38,226 nucleotides of DNA, from assembly GCA_051453625.1 (NCBI GenBank), contig JBOZIK010000001.1:136937873-136976098 (forward strand). Reading direction: 5' to 3'. Position numbers and translations under genes: made by a program. The notes under the pieces are model-generated. The model worked only from the letters and a program-made list of their open reading frames with translations. It was not told the origin of the DNA and did not search any database. Each line of letters begins with the position of its first letter. Within the stretch, counting starts at the first letter, position 1. Origin of the DNA: Welwitschia mirabilis (lineage: Eukaryota; Gnetophyta; Gnetopsida; Welwitschiales). Shown here one piece after another: positions 32,526 through 38,226 of this stretch.

Positions 32526-33830
32526 AGTAGCTTGGCTATGGAACAGATATTCTTGGTTACAAGCTACAATATCTAATGGATAATCGGACCCTGGGATGTG
32601 ATCCTTTACAAAGAGGCAACGCATAACTAACTATTGTAAGAAAATCAAGATTGTGGGACTTCTCGTTCTAGCATCTTACAAAAGCCTATAAGGACCCAAT
32701 CACACTGATGATAGTTTTCAAAATAATGAAATAAGCCATGATCTACCTCTTTAACAACATCCCTAACATTACAAATTATCATGAGTATTTGCACTCCTAT
32801 TCACTGGATGAAAAGATCCACAAGGCCTTCAAAACCACCTGTTTGGTCTTCTCCATCATCGCATTACATCTTGTACTCAGACAAGGGAGACCATGAAACA
32901 TTCTATGAAGCTTTCTCTGTTCATCCAATGTTGACAAATGGATGACTCAATCAAAGAAGAATTAAATGCACTAAAACACAATGCTTAAAGATATATAGAA
33001 AGAAACAATAAAGGTCCAAACTGGCTGTAAGGGCTTTAGACAAAAGTCAAATACATCAGTGAAATAATTTCTTTAGTTATAACACCTTCATCCTTCTGCA
33101 TCTTATTCTGTCTTGTTGCTATTTTGGATTAGGGATTGGAGTAGCTAGACATGAAATTGCTTTCTTGTATGGTGACCTTGATAAAGACATATATGTGAGA
33201 TTGTCTAAAGAATTTGAATCCAATGAAAAGAATTTATTTCCAGGTTGACAAGAGGTCTTAATGGCATGAAACAAGCCCCAAGGAAATGGTGTAAGAAAAT
33301 GTAATATGGACCATTGTGTATATCTTTCATGGACAAATAACTAGAAAGAGGGTTATTTTGTTGTTTGGATGTTGATCACATGTTGATTGCAGGGAATGTT
33401 GTCCATGAGATTGGACAGCTCAAGATGGAAATACATAAAAATTTTGCTACCTGAGACTTGGGTCAGGCTAAACAAAGTTTGGGGATAAGAATCTCCCAAT
33501 TTAGATCATGTGGGAGGGTATGGCTTAGTCAGTTTGAATACAATAGTACAATTCCGAAGAGGCTTGATATGGTTTATTGTATTGATGTTAGTACTCGAAT
33601 GGTATGTCAGTCTAACAAGCGAGGATTACCCAAAATCAAAGGAAGAAATCAAACAGGCGGAGAATATTCCTTATACATCAGTACTTGGAAGCTTGATGTA
33701 TGCTATGTCCTGTATGAGACCTGATATTTCTTTATCATGAGAGTTACTTCATGTTACATGAGTAATTCTAGCAGGGAGCCCTTAAAATGCTCTTTTGCTT
33801 TTAGAAAAATAATGGAAATGTTTAAGAGTG
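32526..33830 (+). pseudogene. copia-2 reverse transcriptase remnant
   Basis: The RT N-terminal region appears at about 32940 (DDSIKEELNALKHNA). Then come IAFLYGDLDKDIYVRLS (about 33150-33200) and PRKWCKKM. The catalytic YVDDMLIAG block reads DVDHMLIAGN near 33370, so the second Asp is His. LGQAKQSLGIRIS follows, then GSLMYAMSCMRPDIS in another frame (33687-33732) and a YMSNSSREPLKC relic (33755-33790). RNase H is not seen. Several frameshifts are present. The first 400 bases (32526-32930) have no recognisable domain and may include inserted DNA. Confidence 0.8.
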
Positions 33831-35636
33831 GGGAGCAATGTAGAAGTTGATATCCATAAGCTAAATTCACGTTTTAATAAAATTTACACATAGTAATGGC
33901 TGTAAAGGCTTTTAAGGATCTTCATGACCCTAAAATGCATAGTTGATCTCAACTGCATGCAAAGCACAAAAACACCAAAATTTATCAAAAAAAAACAAGT
34001 GGATATCTTGAGTCCAACATTCAAATACAAAAAACTTTTGATCTGAATATAGAAGAATCTCAAGAGTAAAGATCAAGAGATCACTACTCTAAGTAGCAAT
34101 TAGAAGATACAAGTGCAAGGAATCATAAAATAAAAGAAGAAATTGAATACTTCCAGTAGTCATGACTGAGTCAAATCGTTACCTTAGTCCATGACCTTGA
34201 CAACAGTAATATCAAGAAGAGACAAGGTAGTAGAAATTCCCTACTGCTAAGTAAGATGACATAGAAAGTGATAATGTAAGCTTACCAACAAACTTGATAT
34301 AAAACAAAGAAAACTTTTTGATAATAGAAGTCTGTAATTCCTTTCATGCAAAATCTTGCCCTATGACAAGTATTTAGTTACTATTGTTTTATTTTCACTA
34401 CAAAAATTTATAAACAGAGAAGAATTCTTGTATTTTTGCAAAGAGATTTCAATGTCAAGTATTCAACATTAGTGACATAAAGGAATTGGGTAAATAGACT
34501 ATGATTACGTCCACTTTACTTAAAGGTCATGATGGATTAGCTTTACAAATCAAAGAGTTAGGAAGTCAATAAAGAAGAGCCTATATCAAAGACTTAACTA
34601 AAAAGTTCAGTGCATGGAAGTATCCTATAAAAAATAACTATCATCAATCAAGTAGATCAACAAGCAGAAACACGAAAAAGAAGGCAGCAAAGTACAAAAC
34701 CCTAGTCAATGTCTACAACACGGATAAATTCCATATGTATTACCATAGTAATTTACTACTTTTACTTAGAAGCAAACACTAACAGGCTGGGAAATGTTGA
34801 AGTCATGCAGAAGTGTGATTGAGGAAAAACCAGCAGAGCTCCATTCACTTCAAAAGAATCTCAATTAGAAAGACTTGAATGGAACACAAAATTGAGGATA
34901 AATTCCACTCAGCAGAAATAGTGAGCCTTTCAAGTGTAGGGAAACATTAGGAAGTATACAGAACTAATTATGTTAGTAAACCAGCTATTTAAGCCAAACT
35001 AATCGTCTACCAAAGGACTTGACTTATGCGATGACTAATATCCAAATCCAATAAGTATGAGAATAATCCATCAACGTACACAGTATCACTTCATTGTGCA
35101 GTTGAGAATAACGCTGTAATGTGCAGCAAAGGAAGATGCAAAGATGGAACACAGGATGTCAATGTATTAGTCCATCAAGCATGATGAAAACAAGGGAACA
35201 GTCTGCAGATTTTCATTCTTGATGCACAACAAATGAGAACAACAACATTTGTGAGGAGGACAGTGTCAACTTAAGAGGTAAAAACACAAACAAGTATCAA
35301 CAGAAGAAATTGAGTGAGGAGTCACATAGCAAACACGGACATCGAATGGATGTGTACCATCAAAGGACCTTGCCTTAGACAAGAGTAAGAACTTAGAGTC
35401 ATTAGTTGCACACTTGGCAAAGAGAACAAAGAGTTGTTACCCATAAGAATTAAGATTGCAGACTTTTGCAATAAATACACATCTTTCATATGCTGTTTTT
35501 GTCTAGACGCTATCAATGATTTAGTAAACATGATAAGTAAAAACTTATTGTTGACAATCATACATGTGTGAACTAGATGAAACATTGAAAGAACGTGGGA
35601 ACTAGAAAGCGAGTACACAAAAACAGGAAACCTTAC
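33831..35636. other. no exon recognised; probable intron 1 of the importin gene
   Basis: I looked on the minus strand for the continuation of the karyopherin N-terminal repeat and did not find it. DNA is AT-rich with no transposon domain. CpG becomes more frequent toward 35300-35636. Confidence 0.5.
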
Positions 35637-35777
35637 CACAAGACAAGAACAGAAACCAGGCCTGCTTTCGTATGTTAAAAGGGCTGCCTCTGCAGGCTTC
35701 CGCACACTTTCCTCAGCGCTCATTGCATTTGTCAAGAGGTTATATATGGTCTGAAGATCAGCCGTGGAGAGCGCCAT
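35637..35777 (-). CDS. KA120: importin-11/KA120-like karyopherin, first coding exon
   Basis: Karyopherin-beta proteins carry cargo through nuclear pores in a Ran-GTP-dependent way. This exon runs from the ATG at 35777 through 47 codons to 35637, where a textbook donor (GTG, then GTAAGG at 35636-35631) ends it. The peptide contains LQTIYNLLTNAMSAEESVRK, PAEAALL and ESRPGFCSCL, the N-terminal HEAT-repeat signature of plant importin-11-type proteins, as I recall the family. An upstream in-frame ATG at 35816 is less likely: TTGCAG at 35820-35815 looks like a 5'-UTR intron acceptor, and the family starts at MALS. Later exons are not recognised in the window. It is the only convincing host coding sequence here, though it could be a lone exon relic. 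Confidence 0.75.
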
Positions 35778-36572
35778 AAGGGAAAGTAATGTAGCTATTG
35801 TAATAAAGCACTGCAATACGGAAATACTTTACTTAGAACCAGTTAAAAATCATGTGATATTGTGTTTCGGATGGCATAATTTGCTTAGAACAAGTTATTG
35901 GTCAAATATGCTAGTTTATAAGTTTTCCAAATGAGCCTAAAACCATATTTTGAAGATTAAAATGTGATAAAACATAGAACAGATATACAACAATATTAGA
36001 AGTTATAATTGCGTCATACTAATAGAGAGAGGATACTCAGAAAGAAAGAAGACAAACAAAACAGATGATAATTATGCAGTTAAGGAAATAAATATTAGAA
36101 CTACAAAAAAGGATCCTGATTGTCAAAAGGCAATCGTGACTGATTCTGCCTTAAGCTACAATGACTTGGTGAGATTTGATGGATTAGGAACCACGATAAA
36201 TCGAACATATTAATATGAAGAAAAAACATTTCACCTTAAACGACAAAGGGTGAAGCATTCAAAGTCTCTTGGGATTCCAAAAGGAAATAGCACAAGTCCA
36301 ATCACGGCAGCAATATAAGCTTTAAAGAGTAAACAATATCAGCAACATACAATCAGAGATATGAAAAGCACTTGGAGCACAGTTCCAACTATATACAGAT
36401 ATGCCTCAAAAGGATTAATCGATGCAAACTAAAGGATGTCGAACACAGACAATGTCTAATGCAAACTTTATACACAAAAATTTCTAAAAGCGTCATTGAT
36501 GCAAACTAAAGAATTTCCAAGCAGGACAATGTCTACTAAAATTTCGATATACGTGAGTCCTTCAAATCCAAA
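35778..36572 (-). other. 5' flank or 5' UTR of the importin gene, CpG-enriched
   Basis: A possible 5'-UTR intron acceptor (TTGCAG) lies at 35820-35815. The stretch holds repeated CpG, in contrast to the near absence of CpG in the transposon regions, which fits unmethylated promoter-proximal DNA. I could not place a TATA box or transcription start. Confidence 0.4.
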
Positions 36573-36683
36573 TCATTGCAGCCAAAGGATTCTCAAAACT
36601 GATGCTGATGACTCGAAAATTTGCCGAACAGTATGAATTTCTTCAAGGATCTTGTAAGCAACACGAATGGCGTAATCCGAATC
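36573..36683 (-). CDS. candidate exon or 5'-UTR segment, unassigned
   Basis: After an AG at 36685-36684 (TCGCTTAG), 36 codons are open to a TGA at 36575-36573. They encode DSDYAIRVAYKILEEIHTV and RQIFESSASVLRIL, with good codon variety and many CpG. I recognise no family and see no donor within the frame. It may be an upstream untranslated exon of the importin gene or part of another gene hidden by the adjacent gap. The opposite strand is open as well, so the strand is uncertain. Confidence 0.25.
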   Translation of the reverse strand, partial: DSDYAIRVAYKILEEIHTVRQIFESSASVLRILWLQ

Positions 36684-36704
36684 CTAAGCGAAAACAAGTG
36701 AATT

Positions 36705-36804
36705 NNNNNNNNNNNNNNNNNNNNNNNNNNNNNNNNNNNNNNNNNNNNNNNNNNNNNNNNNNNNNNNNNNNNNNNNNNNNNNNNNNNNNNNNNNNNNNNN
36801 NNNN
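36705..36804. other. sequence gap (100 N)
   Basis: Separates the gene-like segment from copia-3. A round 100-base gap is usually of unknown true length, so these neighbours may not be adjacent. Confidence 1.
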
Positions 36805-36806
36805 AA

Positions 36807-37148
36807 GCTTTTACAACAAAGATAAAAGAAGGAATAAAATGTTTGAGTCATTTGGATGAGATGCAAAACATATTTTCACAAATAGATGATCTTGGGATTA
36901 TATTTATGGAGGAAATGCGCATTATTGCTATTTTGATTTCATTACCTCAGAGCTGGTCGATTATTGTAACTTTGATTTTAACGTCTGCTGGTAAGAATAG
37001 TTTAACACTTGAAGAACTTATAACGATGTTATTAGATATAGAAAAGCAAAATGCATTTGGTTCATCCAAGAGCACAACTAGATCCTCAGGCAAGGACATT
37101 GTCTATCATTACTACAAGAAGAAAGGACATATGGTAAAAGATTGTTAG
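36807..37148 (+). pseudogene. copia-3 gag remnant (UBN2 and zinc knuckle)
   Basis: Frame 36807-37145 is open: FTTKIKEGIKCLSHLDEM leads into the UBN2 pattern MEEMRIIAILISLPQSWSII and SLTLEELITMLLDIEKQN. The nucleocapsid knuckle at its end reads YHYYKKKGHMVKDC. This is C-x2-C-x4-H-x4-C with both of the first two Cys changed to Tyr. A TAG at 37146-37148 stands where Trp is usual after the knuckle. It is very well preserved otherwise. Confidence 0.85.
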
Positions 37149-37285
37149 AAGCTTAAAGGCGAATGTAAGAAGAGGAATGAAAAGGACAAGAACACTTCCA
37201 GTTCTACTCCATCTTCGGATAATGAAGCTAACATACTCTATTAAAATAGAAAGGAGATATTAATGTCTCTGCATACTCGGTTCTA

Positions 37286-37597
37286 GAGGTTTGAATGATT
37301 GATACTAGTGCCTACTTTCACATTTGCATAAGTAAAGCATTCTTTTCTTCTTATGAACCTATCGCAGATGGTTCATGTGTTTAATTGGGAGATGATGACA
37401 AGTATGAGATCGAAGGTAAAGGAATGGTTGTCCTCATAAGACAGAATCACAAGACCATCACTTTAACCAATGTCAGACATGTTTCAGGTTTGGCAAAGAA
37501 TCTAATATCAGCTGGTCAGCTTAGTGATGGTGGTTTTACAACCATGTTTGATAGCAGTTCTTGGAAAATCAGCAAAGGAGCATTGTGTTGGAAGTGA
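37286..37597 (+). pseudogene. copia-3 protease remnant
   Basis: The aspartic protease triad at 37301-37309 reads D-T-S in MIDTSAYFHIC; the essential Gly is Ser (AGT). Stops are a TGA at the expected Trp before it and a TAA before LGDDDKYEIEGKGMVV. The C-terminal block HVSGLAKNLISAGQLSDGGF is intact. The frame ends in TGA at 37595-37597 soon after KISKGAL, where a foreign sequence seems to begin. Confidence 0.85.
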
Positions 37598-37686
37598 AGC
37601 CAAATCTCTTGATATTATTTATTCCTTTATAGTGTAACTTTATATATATTTTATATAGTCCCTTTTCTTATTGTAATATTAAAAAG
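37585..37686 (+). repeat. possible LTR head inserted in copia-3
   Basis: From 37585 the sequence stops matching copia protease/pre-integrase coding and reads TGTTGGAAGTGAAGCCAAAT, then is T/A-rich. This resembles the start of the copia-2 LTR (TGTAAAGCCAAATATATT at 29886). The remainder is lost in the gap. Confidence 0.35.
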
Positions 37687-37866
37687 NNNNNNNNNNNNNN
37701 NNNNNNNNNNNNNNNNNNNNNNNNNNNNNNNNNNNNNNNNNNNNNNNNNNNNNNNNNNNNNNNNNNNNNNNNNNNNNNNNNNNNNNNNNNNNNNNNNNNN
37801 NNNNNNNNNNNNNNNNNNNNNNNNNNNNNNNNNNNNNNNNNNNNNNNNNNNNNNNNNNNNNNNNNN
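37687..37866. other. sequence gap (180 N)
   Basis: Unsequenced bases where the pre-integrase and HHCC region of copia-3 should lie. Confidence 1.
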
Positions 37867-38226
37867 TCATTATGATTTAGTTGGCTCCATTGGACACAGC
37901 TCTTTAGGGGGTGTTGTATATTTCATTAACTTTGTTGATGATTTTTCTAGAAAGTCATGGTTATACCTCTTAAAATTAAAAGATGAATCTTTTTAGGCAT
38001 TTAGAATTTTCAAGCTAGAGTTGAGAATGAAAGTGGCTATAAAATTAAAGAATTAATAATAGATAATGGAGGTGAGTTTACTTCTAAGGAATTTAAAAAT
38101 TTTTGTAGGGAATCTAGAATTATTCACCATAGAACAATGCCTAGAACTCCACAACAAAATGGAGTAGCTGAAAGGCAAAACAGGACTATTTTAGAAAGAG
38201 TGAGAGTTGTTCTCACTTATTTTGTT
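37867..38226 (+). pseudogene. copia-3 integrase core, runs off the window
   Basis: The first catalytic Asp is at 37874-37876 (HYDLVGS), followed by YFINFVDDFSRKSWLYLLK. A one-base shift follows. The second Asp is at 38062-38064 (IDNGGEF) and the Glu at 38170-38172 (NGVAERQNRTI), with exactly 35 codons between them, the DD35E spacing of retroviral-type integrases. All three catalytic residues are kept, but a TAG near 37996 and the frameshift inactivate the copy. Confidence 0.88.

Larger units (their letters stand above)
29886..33830 (+). mobile_element. copia-2, broken Ty1/copia element with a nested SINE
   Basis: Plus-strand protease, pre-integrase, integrase core and RT pieces appear in copia order from 31441 to about 33830. 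An LTR-like segment starts at 29886. The gag position is not recognisable and RNase H and the 3' LTR are absent or unrecognised, so the element is truncated. It abuts the cut LTR of copia-1. The order of the two insertions is not resolved. Confidence 0.75.
36807..38226 (+). mobile_element. copia-3, partial Ty1/copia element
   Basis: Enters in frame from the gap within gag and continues through protease to integrase at the window end. Its 5' LTR and PBS would lie in or left of the gap and are not visible. RT, RNase H and the 3' LTR would be to the right. A possible LTR insertion and a further gap interrupt it between protease and integrase. Confidence 0.87.

Noticed and set aside
35778-35816. 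Upstream in-frame ATG at 35816 as the importin start
   Set aside because: The added residues are hydrophobic and family-atypical, and TTGCAG just upstream looks like a 5'-UTR splice acceptor. The MALS start fits the family.

Overview
This is AT-rich (roughly 30 % G+C by eye) nuclear DNA of a land plant. It is almost entirely decayed retrotransposons, with one recognisable host-gene exon near the right end. The LINEs with DUF4283-type ORF1, Ty1/copia elements, a tRNA-headed SINE, very low CpG and a plant importin exon in a sea of repeats all fit a large-genome seed plant, most likely a gymnosperm. A very AT-rich, deamination-driven genome such as that of a gnetophyte is one possibility, but the species cannot be fixed from this window.

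Layout, left to right. 1-2788: a GA microsatellite, a 56-codon unassigned open frame and anonymous AT-rich DNA. 2789-8134 (+): LINE-A, with DUF4283 and zinc-knuckle ORF1, a 5'-truncated endonuclease, RT (YVDD), zf-RVT, and an A-tailed 3' end. 9354-15842 (+): LINE-B, with ORF1 carrying three tandem CCHC-like knuckles and interrupted by a 904-base gap, then endonuclease, RT (catalytic YADD now YADN), zf-RVT, and an unexpected further protein-like frame. 18941-20497: a 23-bp minisatellite followed by a degenerate satellite of about 51 bp in about 29 units. 20962-29877 (-): copia-1, a two-LTR element with PBS, gag, protease, integrase, RT, RNase H and polypurine tract. It also has an extra frame of about 350 codons between RNase H and the 3' LTR. 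29886-33830 (+): copia-2, a broken copia element with a SINE on the minus strand inside pol. 35637-35777 (-): the first coding exon of a plant importin-11/KA120-type karyopherin, in a stretch with clearly more CpG than the rest. 36807-38226 (+): copia-3, entering from a gap and running off the window.

No element looks autonomous. The breaks are mostly C-to-T/G-to-A type: stops at expected Gln, Trp or Arg codons, Cys-to-Tyr in zinc knuckles, and a PBS with two G-to-A changes. Long stretches remain free of frameshifts. This is what methylation-driven deamination of silenced transposons would produce. If the karyopherin gene is intact, the window to the left of 35637 would be its first coding intron, more than 35 kb long and filled by these nested elements.

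The two observations most worth following are the extra 3' ORF of copia-1 (23240-24295, minus) and the extra protein-like frame downstream of LINE-B ORF2 (14446-15165).
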